A DNA stretch of 64,000 nucleotides from Sediminibacterium sp. (GTDB lineage Bacteria > Bacteroidota > Bacteroidia > Chitinophagales > Chitinophagaceae), in contig JAFWCB010000008.1 of assembly GCA_017537025.1 (NCBI GenBank), forward strand, positions 496,001 to 560,000. Direction: 5' to 3'. The notes beneath the pieces were generated by a model. That model did not search any database. It saw only the letters and a list, made by a program, of their open reading frames with translations, and was not told the DNA's origin. The position numbers and the translations under genes were made by a program. Below are positions 17,691 through 26,648 of this stretch, piece by piece (position 1 is the first letter of the stretch; the number at the start of each line of letters is the position of its first letter).

Positions 17691-19103
17691 TCAGGTTCCG
17701 GCTCTACGAACAACTTGAGCAACTAAGTCTCCTTCCGTAGCTACTTTGCCTCCCACGTATACGGTTCCTCTCATTTCGCAAATACCACGCCGAATAGGGC
17801 TTAAGAACTCCATTTTTAACACCATAGTATCACCCGGGCGCACCATCTGCTTAAATTTACAATTATCAATCTTCAAGAAATAAGTATCATATTGACCTTC
17901 CGGCATAGAGTTGATGCAAAGAATACCACCGGTTTGTGCTAAGGCTTCAATTTGTAAAACGCCCGGCATTACAGGATTTCCTGGGAAATGGCCTTGAAAA
18001 AACCACTCGTTAAATGTCACATTTTTTATACCTACAATATGGGTATCGGTTAATTCAATAATCTTATCTACAAACAAAAAAGGGTGACGATGAGGGAGCG
18101 TTTTTTCAATTTTCTCCAGAGAGAAAACAGGCGGCATGGTAGGATCGTAGACCGGTACATTCTTAACATGCTTATTTTTTTTGATATACTGTTTAATTTT
18201 CTTCGCAAACTCAACATTAGAACTATGTCCGGGACGGTTCGCAATAATTCTCGCTTTGATCGGATAACCTATTAAGGCTAAATCGCCAACAACATCTAAT
18301 AATTTATGTCTTGCCGGTTCATTGGGAAAGCGTAGCTCCAAATTATTCAAATACCCTTCGCTTTTTACTTCGATCTTATCTCTTTTAAACACTTTTGCCA
18401 ATCTTGTCATTTCGGCATCTGTAACCGGTTTATCCACTACAACGATCGCATTATTAATATCTCCACCTTTAATCAAATCATTATCCAGCAACATTTCCAA
18501 CTCATGTAAAAAACAAAATGTGCGGCAAGGGGCTATCTCTGTTTTAAAATCTTTTATCGTTTTTAAACCCGCGTGTTGGGTACCTAAAACCGGACTATTA
18601 AAATCGATCAAAGTAGTAATTTGATAGTCCATAGAAGGTAATGCTACCATTTCTACTCGTTTGCCATCATCATAATGGTATATGTTTTCATCGAGGCTAT
18701 ACCATGCTTTAGTGGCTTCCTGTTCTAATACGCCTGTTTCCTCAATCAATGTTATGAAGGGAGCTGAGCTGCCGTCCATAATGGGAATTTCCGGGCCATT
18801 GAGTTCAATCAGCACATTATCTACTCCCATGCCCACAAGTGCTGCGAGAACATGTTCAACAGTACTCACTTTGGCGTCGCCAACCTGTAAGGTTGTTCCT
18901 CTGCTGGTATCAGTTACCAAATCGCAATCGGCTTTTATTACGGGCTGAGATGGTAGGTCAATTCTTTGGAACTGGATACCAAAACCTGGGTTTGCAGGTT
19001 TTAAGGTCATATCTACCAAAATACCGGTATGTAAACCGGTTCCACTAATACTGATAGATTTACTTAAGGTATGTTGTTTATCTGGGTTGAAATGAATATC
19101 CAT
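17691..19103 (-). CDS. lpxC-fabZ: Bifunctional LpxC deacetylase / FabZ dehydratase fusion
   Basis: A 470-residue fusion. Residues about 1-310 are LpxC: 'VSTVEHVLAALVGMGVDNVL' carries zinc-ligand His, 'NGPEIPIMDGSS' the catalytic region, and 'KLLDVVGDLALIG' the remaining ligands. Residues about 325-470 are FabZ, with 'LPHRHPFLFVDKIIEL' (catalytic His) and 'HFPGNPVMPGVLQIEALAQ' (catalytic Glu). LpxC deacetylates UDP-3-O-acyl-GlcNAc, the committed step of lipid A synthesis; FabZ dehydrates 3-hydroxyacyl-ACP. The fusion is a known Bacteroidota feature and joins enzymes that compete for the same hydroxyacyl-ACP pool. It lies between lpxD and lpxA. Confidence 0.97.
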   Translation of the reverse strand: MDIHFNPDKQHTLSKSISISGTGLHTGILVDMTLKPANPGFGIQFQRIDLPSQPVIKADCDLVTDTSRGTTLQVGDAKVSTVEHVLAALVGMGVDNVLIELNGPEIPIMDGSSAPFITLIEETGVLEQEATKAWYSLDENIYHYDDGKRVEMVALPSMDYQITTLIDFNSPVLGTQHAGLKTIKDFKTEIAPCRTFCFLHELEMLLDNDLIKGGDINNAIVVVDKPVTDAEMTRLAKVFKRDKIEVKSEGYLNNLELRFPNEPARHKLLDVVGDLALIGYPIKARIIANRPGHSSNVEFAKKIKQYIKKNKHVKNVPVYDPTMPPVFSLEKIEKTLPHRHPFLFVDKIIELTDTHIVGIKNVTFNEWFFQGHFPGNPVMPGVLQIEALAQTGGILCINSMPEGQYDTYFLKIDNCKFKQMVRPGDTMVLKMEFLSPIRRGICEMRGTVYVGGKVATEGDLVAQVVRRAGT

Positions 19104-19162
19104 GCGATTGAACTTGGGCTAGGGACAAAAATACACTAAAGACCGGTTTTTGAGCCTTAAAA

Positions 19163-20215
19163 TCACTCATTTACTCGATTCGTAAGCAGTTCTTGCACCA
19201 TTTTTTCCAATTCTTTAACCCTTTTTTCAAGTTCCGGTAAGTTTTTAGCTAATACCTGACTTCTTCTGGAATCATGGATATTCAAAGCAGGTGTTCCACT
19301 GATTACGGCATTTTTATTTTTTACCGGCTTTGTTACCCCACTTTGTCCGGTTACTTTGGTACCATCCGCAATGGTAATATGTCCGGCTACACCTACTTGT
19401 CCTCCAATCATAACATTAGAGCCAATTTTAGTACTCCCACTTATGCCGGTTTGCGCTGCGATAACAGTATCAATACCAATATCAACATTATGAGCTACTT
19501 GTACCAGATTATCCAGCTTAACACCTTTCCTGATAAAGGTAGATCCCATGGTAGCCCTGTCTATAGTTGTATTCGCTCCAATTTCAACATAATCTTCAAC
19601 TACTACATTTCCCAGCTGAGGTACTTTCTTATAACTCCCATCCACTTGGGGTGCAAATCCAAAACCATCACTTCCCAATACGGTACCTGCATGAATAATT
19701 ACGTGATCTCCGATAACACAATCGTGATAAATTTTTACGCCGGCATGAATAACGCTATTGTTACCCACTTTTACCCGGTCGCCTAAAAAGGCACCGGCAT
19801 GTATTTTAGTATTGTTACCGATTATGGTTCCATGGCTTAGGTAAGCAAAAGCCCCTACAAAAACACCTTCTCCGATAGATGCGGTTTTAGCAATATAACT
19901 TGGCTCTTGAATACCTTTCAACTCCTGCGCAGCTAATTCCTGGTACTTGGTCATAAGGGTTGCAAAGGCGGTATAGGCATCGGGTACCCTTATTAATACT
20001 GCATTAACTGGCGATTTCAAAGCCAAATTCTCATTGATAATGATGATAGAGGCTTGGGTTGTATATAAGAATTCTTCGTATTTGGGATTGGCTAAAAAAG
20101 AAAGCTGTCCGGTTACCGCCTCCTCAATTTTACCAAACGATTCTACAGCCCTATCGGCATCCCCTTCTACTCTTCCCTGAACTAACAGGGCTATTTGTGC
20201 GGCGGTAAACTGCAT
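19163..20215 (-). CDS. lpxD: UDP-3-O-acylglucosamine N-acyltransferase LpxD
   Basis: A 350-residue protein. The N-terminal uridine-binding domain covers residues 1-100 ('[20 protein letters not shown]'). A long run of hexapeptide repeats follows ('[20 protein letters not shown]', '[19 protein letters not shown]'), with '[20 protein letters not shown]' and catalytic His in '[11 protein letters not shown]'. A C-terminal coiled helix ('[15 protein letters not shown]') completes the trimer-forming fold. It adds the N-linked hydroxyacyl chain in lipid A synthesis. It starts 9 nt after the HD hydrolase gene. Confidence 0.97.
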   Translation of the reverse strand: MQFTAAQIALLVQGRVEGDADRAVESFGKIEEAVTGQLSFLANPKYEEFLYTTQASIIIINENLALKSPVNAVLIRVPDAYTAFATLMTKYQELAAQELKGIQEPSYIAKTASIGEGVFVGAFAYLSHGTIIGNNTKIHAGAFLGDRVKVGNNSVIHAGVKIYHDCVIGDHVIIHAGTVLGSDGFGFAPQVDGSYKKVPQLGNVVVEDYVEIGANTTIDRATMGSTFIRKGVKLDNLVQVAHNVDIGIDTVIAAQTGISGSTKIGSNVMIGGQVGVAGHITIADGTKVTGQSGVTKPVKNKNAVISGTPALNIHDSRRSQVLAKNLPELEKRVKELEKMVQELLTNRVNE

Positions 20216-20224
20216 ATGTACTTG

Positions 20225-21439
20225 TTAGGTTAACAGACAAATGTAGAATTTTTTTACAGTTGAAGAAAGATTTTGCTGAATCATAGCATTACTTATTTCT
20301 GTAATATCTTTTACACTTCCGTCTTTAAATAGGATATTGATCTTCTCTTCTTTGTTCTGATAGGCTGTATTTGTGGCTTCGCCGGTAAAGCAGAAATAAT
20401 GACTATCTGCTTCGTTAATACCAAATTTTTGAATTACTTCCAGCGATTTAGCGGTAACAAAATCGGGATCAAAGGGCTCTGATTGAATGCGGGATTTATA
20501 TAGTTTTCTGTTCAGTAATCTTGTGCATAAAAGGGATAGGATGGGATCGCTATGAGTTGCCCATTTTTTTACGGCACTCATTACGTCATAATCATCTAAC
20601 CGAACAAATTGCTCGAGCGCAAAAGCGTTCATATTACCATTAAAATCGTTCAAAAAATAGTCAAGAGCAGAGCCCGTGGCCAAATCTCCTAAACCTGCCT
20701 GATAACAAGCTTTTACACGTTCTATGATTTTAACTAACATTTTCTCTGCTGCTAATGCTGTTTTGTGCAGATACACCTGCCAATACATTTGTCGCCTTGC
20801 TACCAAAAATTTTTCTACACTATAAATGGCTTTCTCTTCAACCATGAGTTGTGTTTCATGGACGGTTAACATTTTTAATATTCTATCATAGCCTATAACA
20901 CCTTCGCTTACTCCTGAAAAAAAACTATCTCTACTTAAATAATCCATTCGATCGGTATCTAATTGCCCGCTTATAAGCTGATGTAAGAAAGGTTTGTGAT
21001 AGGAGTTGGTAAATATTTCGATAGCTAAATCCAGTTCATGATTTAGTTCTGCATTCATCGCATGCATAATTTGGATAGATATTTGCTCGTGATGAACATT
21101 TGGTATAAGCACTAATTCGAGGGCATGTGAAAAAGGGCCATGACCGATATCATGTAATAGAATGGCTGCTTTAACTGCAATTTCTTCTGCTTCTGTGATG
21201 TTGATTCCCTTCGCTTTCAATTCCGATACGGCATTGCACATTAAATGATAAGCACCCAATGAGTGATGTAAACGGGTATGTACGGCCCCCGGGTATACCA
21301 TTTGCGCCATCGCCATTTGTTGAATACGACGTAAACGTTGATAATAAGGATGCTCTATGATCGAAAAAATAAGCGGATGATCAATTGTGATAAATCCATA
21401 AACTGGGTCGTTTATAATTTTTCGTTTTTTTTCGTTCAT
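20225..21439 (-). CDS. HD domain phosphohydrolase (dGTPase/YwfO-like)
   Basis: A 404-residue protein with a full HD motif: 'VHTRLHHSLGAYHLMC', 'AILLHDIGHGPFSHALEL' and a further metal ligand in 'QLDTDRMDYLSRDSFFSGV'. This is the architecture of dNTP triphosphohydrolase-like HD proteins found upstream of lpxD in many Bacteroidota. The substrate is not certain; deoxynucleotide triphosphates are the best guess. It is the first gene of the lipid A operon and may carry its promoter; a minus-strand TATTTTTG (21494-21501) could be the -7 element. The upstream gap holds palindromic element B. Confidence 0.88.
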   Translation of the reverse strand: MNEKKRKIINDPVYGFITIDHPLIFSIIEHPYYQRLRRIQQMAMAQMVYPGAVHTRLHHSLGAYHLMCNAVSELKAKGINITEAEEIAVKAAILLHDIGHGPFSHALELVLIPNVHHEQISIQIMHAMNAELNHELDLAIEIFTNSYHKPFLHQLISGQLDTDRMDYLSRDSFFSGVSEGVIGYDRILKMLTVHETQLMVEEKAIYSVEKFLVARRQMYWQVYLHKTALAAEKMLVKIIERVKACYQAGLGDLATGSALDYFLNDFNGNMNAFALEQFVRLDDYDVMSAVKKWATHSDPILSLLCTRLLNRKLYKSRIQSEPFDPDFVTAKSLEVIQKFGINEADSHYFCFTGEATNTAYQNKEEKINILFKDGSVKDITEISNAMIQQNLSSTVKKFYICLLT

Positions 21440-21522
21440 GGTGTTGCTGAATTGTTAAATCAATCTAATATTGAATGGGTGAAATTACGAATTCAAAAAT
21501 AAAGTAAATAATAAATACTTTT

Positions 21523-21634
21523 GGGAGGAATAGGTTATAGGTAATAGGTTATAGGTGATAGAATTTTTCTTATTCTTAAACTTAATAACTTACTCTATTT
21601 ATTCCCTATTCCCTATAACCTATTCCTCCCTATC
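21523..21634. repeat. Palindromic word-repeat element B (porX upstream)
   Basis: GGGAGGAATAGGTTATAGG (21523-21541) and CCTATAACCTATTCCTCCC (21612-21630) form a perfect 19-bp inverted repeat. Inside it, the words AATAGGTTATAGG (left) and TATTCCCTATTCC (right) iterate. The right arm ends 4 nt before the porX ATG, leaving no room for a normal ribosome binding site. Confidence 0.8.
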
Positions 21635-23194
21635 ATGGCAATCGCAACAATACTTTGGGTAGATGATGAAATTGAAAATTTGCAATCGCAAAAACTTTTT
21701 TTGGAAGGCAAAGGGTATGAAGTAATTACCCGAACCAATGGCTCAGATGCGATTGAATTAATTCAGGAACAAGACATTGATGTTGTTTTGATGGATGAGT
21801 CAATGCCCGGATTAACAGGACTAGAAACATTAGGAAGAATGAAAGCTCTCAAACAGCATTTACCTGTTGTGCTGATTACAAAAAATGAAACGGAGAATTT
21901 AATGGATGAGGCTATTGGGAGCCAAATCGCTGATTACTTGATCAAGCCTGTGAACCCTAATCAAGTTTTATTAAGCTTAAAAAAAATTATTGATAATAAA
22001 AGATTAGTAGCTGAAAAAACTACTAATTCGTATCAGCAACAATTTAGAGAATTATTTATGGCTTTATCGGGTAATCCCGATCATAGAGAGTGGATGGACT
22101 TATACAAAAAATTGGTGTATTGGGAATTGGAGATGGAGAAATCGGATAGCCCTGAAATGCAAGAAATTTTTTTGAATCAAAAAAAAGAGGCAAATGCAGC
22201 ATTTGCAAAATTTGTAAGTAAAGAATATGCAAGATGGATGGATCCTACTTGTAATGATGCGCCTATAATGAGTCATCAGCTCATGCAGTTTAAAGTATTG
22301 CCTCACCTTGAAAAAGGTATTCCTTTATTCTTTGTTGTGATCGACAACCTGAGATATGATCAATGGAAAGCGATACAACCTTTATTTGCAGAGAGTTTTA
22401 GGATTTTAGAAGAAGATAGTTTTTACTCCATTTTGCCAACTGCCACCCAATATTGCCGAAATGCCATTTTTGCTGGTCTTTTACCGGGTGAAATAGAAAA
22501 ACAATTCCCTGAGTTATGGAAAAACGATGAAGAGGAAGGAGGGAAAAATTTAGCAGAAGAATCATTTTTTGAAGCACAGTTAAAACGGTTAAAAAAACAG
22601 GATATCAAATGGAGTTATCTCAAAATATTAAATCATGCTGATGGGCAACAATTGGTAGCATCATCCCATAATTTACTGCAAAACGACTTGAGTATAATTG
22701 TATACAATTTTGTAGATATGCTCAGCCACGCTCGTACAGAAATGGAAGTGTTGAAGGAATTGGCAAGTGATGAAGCCAGTTATAGGAGTCTTACTCGAAG
22801 CTGGTTTGAGCATAGCCCCTTGCACCAAGCACTCAAAAAAGTGGCAGGCAAAAAGATCAAGGTAATTTTAGCAACAGATCATGGAAGTGTACGTGTAAAA
22901 ACCCCGCAAAAAGTTATCGGTGATAAGCAAACAACAACTAATCTAAGATATAAGCATGGTCGGAATTTAAACTATGAAGAGAAGGAGGTATTGGCGTTCA
23001 AAGATCCCCGAAAAGTAGGGTTGCCGGTACCTACCATTAATTCCAGTTTTATTTTTGCCCGGGAAGATGGCTACCTCTGCTATCCCAACAATTATAACCA
23101 TTATGTAAACTATTATAAAAATAGTTTCCAGCATGGGGGGATAAGTCTAGAGGAGATGATTGTACCATTAGTTAAGATGGAATCAAAGGGGTAA
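21635..23194 (+). CDS. porX: Type IX secretion response regulator PorX
   Basis: A 519-residue protein with a receiver domain (Asp10/Asp11, phosphorylated Asp54 in 'VVLMDESMPG', Lys in 'YLIKPVNP') fused to a PglZ-type alkaline-phosphatase-superfamily domain. Metal-site motifs in the second part include 'FFVVIDNLRYDQW', 'PTATQYCRNAIFAGLLPGE', 'ILATDHGSVRVKTP' and 'SFQHGGISLEEM'. Known: PorX with PorY and SigP controls type IX secretion genes in Porphyromonas, and its phosphatase-like domain hydrolyses oligonucleotides. No histidine kinase is adjacent, as usual for porX. A T9SS cargo protein is encoded at 42238-46077. Confidence 0.95.
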   Translation: MAIATILWVDDEIENLQSQKLFLEGKGYEVITRTNGSDAIELIQEQDIDVVLMDESMPGLTGLETLGRMKALKQHLPVVLITKNETENLMDEAIGSQIADYLIKPVNPNQVLLSLKKIIDNKRLVAEKTTNSYQQQFRELFMALSGNPDHREWMDLYKKLVYWELEMEKSDSPEMQEIFLNQKKEANAAFAKFVSKEYARWMDPTCNDAPIMSHQLMQFKVLPHLEKGIPLFFVVIDNLRYDQWKAIQPLFAESFRILEEDSFYSILPTATQYCRNAIFAGLLPGEIEKQFPELWKNDEEEGGKNLAEESFFEAQLKRLKKQDIKWSYLKILNHADGQQLVASSHNLLQNDLSIIVYNFVDMLSHARTEMEVLKELASDEASYRSLTRSWFEHSPLHQALKKVAGKKIKVILATDHGSVRVKTPQKVIGDKQTTTNLRYKHGRNLNYEEKEVLAFKDPRKVGLPVPTINSSFIFAREDGYLCYPNNYNHYVNYYKNSFQHGGISLEEMIVPLVKMESKG

Positions 23195-23247
23195 TTGTGG
23201 ATAAGTGAGAGGCTACACTTGGGAACGGCTACTTAATTTTGAATGAT

Positions 23248-23520
23248 ATGAAATATACGCAAGGTACACTCGATAAATTGGAAGATATACTGGGCGAATC
23301 GGATTATGTAGTGCGTTATGAACGTGGTACTTTCCAAAGTGGTTGGTGTTTGTTAGAAGCTAAAAAAGTGGTAGTACTAAATAAATTTTTAGACATCGAA
23401 GGCAGAATCAATACCATGTTGGAGCTGATTCCTCAATTGGCTATCGATTATGATAAACTCACGCTTGAGTCGCAGAAATTATATGACGAGGTAATAAAAA
23501 AAACCGTTACACCTGCATAA
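23248..23520 (+). CDS. Small conserved hypothetical protein after porX
   Basis: I prefer the ATG at 23248 (90 residues, 'MKYTQGTLDKLEDIL') to the TTG three codons upstream. It looks soluble and mixed alpha/beta: an N-terminal helix, a beta segment 'YVVRYERGTFQSGWCLLEAK' and a C-terminal helix. I recognise it only as a conserved Bacteroidota protein of unknown function. It lies 53 nt after porX and 53 nt before the MBL gene. Confidence 0.75.
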   Translation: MKYTQGTLDKLEDILGESDYVVRYERGTFQSGWCLLEAKKVVVLNKFLDIEGRINTMLELIPQLAIDYDKLTLESQKLYDEVIKKTVTPA

Positions 23521-23561
23521 TAAATTACGGTAAATACCTGCCGGCATGTTTTCTTTTCCAT

Positions 23562-23569
23562 TAGTTTTA
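23562..23569 (+). promoter_or_regulatory. Weak -7 candidate before the MBL gene
   Basis: TAGTTTTA is one mismatch from TAnnTTTG and ends 4 nt before the GTG start at 23574. Confidence 0.3.
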
Positions 23570-23573
23570 GGGC

Positions 23574-24353
23574 GTGGATATACCCAAACTATACATTGAA
23601 TTTCTGGGAACGGGCACTAGTTCGGGAGTACCCATGATTGGGTGCAGCTGTGTTGTTTGTAGCTCCCCTGAAAAAAAAGATAAAAGACTTCGAAGTAGTA
23701 TTCTGGTAAGGACGGAAAGCACCACCTTGGTGGTAGATACAACTCCCGATTTTAGATATCAAATGCTGAGGGCGGGAATACAAAAATTAGATGCTGTGAT
23801 TTTCACGCATCCGCATAAAGATCATTTAGCCGGGCTTGATGATATACGGGCGTTTAATTATTTCATGAAAAAACCGATGCCTTTGTATGTAAATGATATC
23901 ACTGCTGCGGCTATTCAGCGTGAATATGCCTATGCTTTTGGTGAAGAAAAATATCCCGGTGTGCCTCAAATCGATTTGCAATATATCAAGGCTACAAATC
24001 CCTTTGTTGTAGGTGATATAACCGTACAACCTATTACTGTTATGCATAGTCAGATGCCCGTATTAGGTTTTCGATTTCACGATTTCACGTATATTACAGA
24101 TGCGAATTTTATTGATGATGTAGAGAAAGAAAAAATTAAAGGCTCGAAAGTATTGGTATTAAATGCACTTCGCAAAGAGGTGCATGCATCTCATTTTACT
24201 TTAATACAGGCAGTTGCTTTAGGGGAGGAATTAGGTATACCACAAGTATATTTCACGCATATCAGTCACCAATTGGGATTGCACGAAAACATTCAGCAAG
24301 AATTACCCGCAAACATGCAATTGGCGTACGATCAGTTAAATTTTTGTTTGTAG
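23574..24353 (+). CDS. MBL-fold metal-dependent hydrolase (PhnP-like)
   Basis: A 259-residue metallo-beta-lactamase-fold protein with a GTG start; later ATGs would delete the conserved first strand 'IEFLGTGTSSGVPMIG'. Metal-binding motifs are 'FTHPHKDHLAGLDD' (HxHxDH), 'TVMHSQMPVLGF', 'YITDANFI' and the distal 'YFTHISHQLG'. The pair of cysteines in 'CSCVVCSS' resembles the zinc-binding Cys near the N terminus of PhnP-type phosphodiesterases, so a cyclic phosphate substrate is plausible but untested. Confidence 0.85.
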   Translation: MDIPKLYIEFLGTGTSSGVPMIGCSCVVCSSPEKKDKRLRSSILVRTESTTLVVDTTPDFRYQMLRAGIQKLDAVIFTHPHKDHLAGLDDIRAFNYFMKKPMPLYVNDITAAAIQREYAYAFGEEKYPGVPQIDLQYIKATNPFVVGDITVQPITVMHSQMPVLGFRFHDFTYITDANFIDDVEKEKIKGSKVLVLNALRKEVHASHFTLIQAVALGEELGIPQVYFTHISHQLGLHENIQQELPANMQLAYDQLNFCL

Positions 24354-24371
24354 CCCTTCAAAAAAGAAGGG

Positions 24372-25262
24372 ATGAAAAAAATAGTAAAACCCTATTTACG
24401 CTTTTCAAAAAAAGAAGCGATAGGAATGACCGTATTGTTATTAGTGATGGTAGCCATTTTGTATTTACCCAAATGGTATGCAAATACAGAAACTATTATC
24501 ATCAAAACAAATGCAAGGGATAGTATGATGAGCCAAGCCCCTCACTTGCCGGTACATGATAAGATGACCAAGCTTTTTTTCTTTAACCCAAATACAATTG
24601 GGGAAGAAGAATGGGAAGCTTTAGGAGTACCTAAAAAAACGGTTCAAACGATTGTAAACTATCGGAATAAAGGAGGGACTTTCCGAACCCCAGCGGATAT
24701 CTACAAAATTTGGGGGATGCCAAAAGAAGTGGCAAATAAACTCAGGCCGTATATCAGTCTTCCTATCGATCGAAGGTCTTCAGTCAATAGATCGTCAGGT
24801 CGTCTACCCCCGCGATATGCAGGGGTCAGCAGGCTTCCGTCTAAACTTCGCACCCTCAACATCAATACTGCCATGGAAACAGATTGGGAAGCATTACCCG
24901 GTATTGGTAAAGTACTGGCTGCACGAATAACTCGATTTAGAGACAAGTTGGGAGGATTTAAAACGGTTGAAGAGATCGCAAAAACCTATGGCTTAAGCGA
25001 TTCTGTATTTCAGTTAATTAAACCTAGCCTTTTTGTAGAAGTATCGGGTCCAATAAGCGATAATAAACAGTACAAAATCAATCTCAACATGGCTTCTGAA
25101 AAGGAAATGGTTCAAGCAGGTTTTGAACCTTATTTAGCTCGAGCTATCTGTTTATCTAGAAAACAAGAAGGACATTTCAAAACTCTCGCCGATCTGAAAA
25201 GGATCATTTTTATTAATGAAGCCATGTATAGTAGATTAATAGAAAAATGCACTGTTGATTAA
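24372..25262 (+). CDS. Membrane-anchored helix-hairpin-helix protein (ComEA-like)
   Basis: A 296-residue protein. One N-terminal transmembrane segment (about residues 17-34, 'IGMTVLLLVMVAILYLP') anchors three helix-hairpin-helix units: near 85-115 ('IVNYRNKGGTFRTPADIYKI'), near 165-205 ('LPGIGKVLAARITRFRDKLG') and near 235-285 ('INLNMASEKEMVQAGFEPYL'). ComEA-type proteins bind double-stranded DNA in the periplasm during uptake. Bacteroidota carry many such proteins and a natural-competence role is not established. It begins 19 nt after the MBL gene. Confidence 0.83.
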   Translation: MKKIVKPYLRFSKKEAIGMTVLLLVMVAILYLPKWYANTETIIIKTNARDSMMSQAPHLPVHDKMTKLFFFNPNTIGEEEWEALGVPKKTVQTIVNYRNKGGTFRTPADIYKIWGMPKEVANKLRPYISLPIDRRSSVNRSSGRLPPRYAGVSRLPSKLRTLNINTAMETDWEALPGIGKVLAARITRFRDKLGGFKTVEEIAKTYGLSDSVFQLIKPSLFVEVSGPISDNKQYKINLNMASEKEMVQAGFEPYLARAICLSRKQEGHFKTLADLKRIIFINEAMYSRLIEKCTVD

Positions 25263-25283
25263 CATATTTTTTTGATGATATAC

Positions 25284-25313
25284 TTGGTTTGTATTTAAAA
25301 AAAGCTAGTTTTG
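25284..25313 (+). promoter_or_regulatory. Consensus-like promoter for the acyl-CoA dehydrogenase
   Basis: TTG at 25284-25286, a 19-nt spacer and TAGTTTTG at 25306-25313 fit the Bacteroidota -33/-7 pattern. It implies a leader of about 95 nt that contains the hairpin at 25352-25396. Confidence 0.65.
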
Positions 25314-25351
25314 TGTCGAAAACTAACAAACAGTAGTTTGTATTTTTTCAA

Positions 25352-25396
25352 GAAGGTTGTCCGATTAACGAATGCTTGTAATACCGGACAACCTTC
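25352..25396 (+). promoter_or_regulatory. 12-bp stem-loop in the acyl-CoA dehydrogenase leader
   Basis: GAAGGTTGTCCG (25352-25363) pairs perfectly with CGGACAACCTTC (25385-25396) around a 21-nt loop. The stem ends 19 nt before the ATG at 25416. There is no T-run, so it is more likely a leader structure or protein-binding site than a terminator. Confidence 0.6.
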
Positions 25397-25415
25397 GTCT
25401 ATTTAAACAAGAGTT

Positions 25416-26558
25416 ATGTATTTTGAAGAATCTGAGCTAACTAAACAAGTAGCGCAAACTGCCAGGGATTTCGCAGAACAGTTTATTCGTCCACATGTAA
25501 TGGAATGGGATGAATCGCAAGAGTTTCCTATTCAAATATTTAAAGAAATGGGGAAACTGGGGTTGATGGGAGTATTGGTTCCGGAACAGTACCACGGAGC
25601 CGGCTTGGGTTATTATGAGTATAATGTAATTATTCAGGAAATTGCAAAAGTTTGTGGATCTATTGGATTAAGTGTGGCAGCGCATAATTCCTTATGCACT
25701 AATCATATTTTAAGTTTTGGGAACGAGAGCCAAAAAACAAAATGGTTACCTAAACTGGCAACGGGAGAATGGATTGGCGCCTGGGGTTTAACAGAGCCTA
25801 ATACAGGTAGTGATGCCGGTAATATGAAAACAGTTGCTGTAAAAGAGAATGATGAATGGGTTATCAACGGTACGAAAAGTTGGATTACGCATGGGAAAAG
25901 CAGTGATATTGCTGTTGTAATTTGTAGAACGGGAGAACCCCGAACTAGCGGTAATTCTACCGCCTTTGTTGTAGAGCGAGGAACAAAAGGGTTTAGTGCA
26001 GGAAAGAAAGAAAATAAACTCGGTATGCGAGCCAGCGAAACAGCAGAGATGATTTTTGATAATTGTAGAATTTCAGATGCCAATAGATTGGGCGACGTAG
26101 GGGATGGATTTCGGCAGGCAATGAAAATATTAGATGGGGGTAGAATTTCGATTGCTGCTTTATCAGCTGGTATTGCTAAAGGTGCTTATGAAGCCGCCAA
26201 AAAATATGCACAAGAAAGGTATCAGTTCGATCAGCCTATCTCCAATTTCCAAGGAATAAGCTTTAAGTTGGCAGATATGGCTACAGAAATTATGGCTGCC
26301 GATTTATTGATATATCAAGCCTGTGATCGTAAAAATAGAGGCGAAAAAGTTACCCGGGAGGGTGCAATGGCTAAATATTATGCTAGTGAAATTGCCGTAA
26401 AAACAGCTACTGAAGCTGTCCAAATTTTTGGCGGATATGGATATACAAAAGATTTTCCGGTAGAAAAGTACTATCGTGACGCAAAATTGTGTACTATTGG
26501 GGAAGGAACTTCGGAAATTCAAAAACTGGTGATAGCCAGAGAGGAGCTCCAAAAATAG
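25416..26558 (+). CDS. Acyl-CoA dehydrogenase
   Basis: A 380-residue FAD-dependent acyl-CoA dehydrogenase of the usual length. Family signatures are 'AWGLTEPNTGSDAGNMKT' (signature 1), 'FGGYGYTKDFPVEKYYRDAK' (signature 2), and the catalytic Glu in 'GEGTSEIQKLVIAREEL'. The position of the catalytic Glu near the C terminus fits short- or branched-chain and medium-chain members. It oxidises acyl-CoA to trans-2-enoyl-CoA and passes electrons to electron-transfer flavoprotein. It is a single-gene unit with its own promoter and terminator. Confidence 0.95.
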   Translation: MYFEESELTKQVAQTARDFAEQFIRPHVMEWDESQEFPIQIFKEMGKLGLMGVLVPEQYHGAGLGYYEYNVIIQEIAKVCGSIGLSVAAHNSLCTNHILSFGNESQKTKWLPKLATGEWIGAWGLTEPNTGSDAGNMKTVAVKENDEWVINGTKSWITHGKSSDIAVVICRTGEPRTSGNSTAFVVERGTKGFSAGKKENKLGMRASETAEMIFDNCRISDANRLGDVGDGFRQAMKILDGGRISIAALSAGIAKGAYEAAKKYAQERYQFDQPISNFQGISFKLADMATEIMAADLLIYQACDRKNRGEKVTREGAMAKYYASEIAVKTATEAVQIFGGYGYTKDFPVEKYYRDAKLCTIGEGTSEIQKLVIAREELQK

Positions 26559-26581
26559 TTTTTCGATTGCTTGCTCATATC

Positions 26582-26608
26582 AAAGACTCCGCCTAGCGGG
26601 GTCTTTTT
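26582..26608 (+). terminator. Terminator after the acyl-CoA dehydrogenase
   Basis: AAAGAC-T-CCGC pairs with GCGG-G-GTCTTT around a CTA loop, followed by a T-run (26604-26608). Confidence 0.85.
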
Positions 26609-26648
26609 ATTTAAAAAAAATGCTACCTTCAAACCAAAGAAAAACAAA

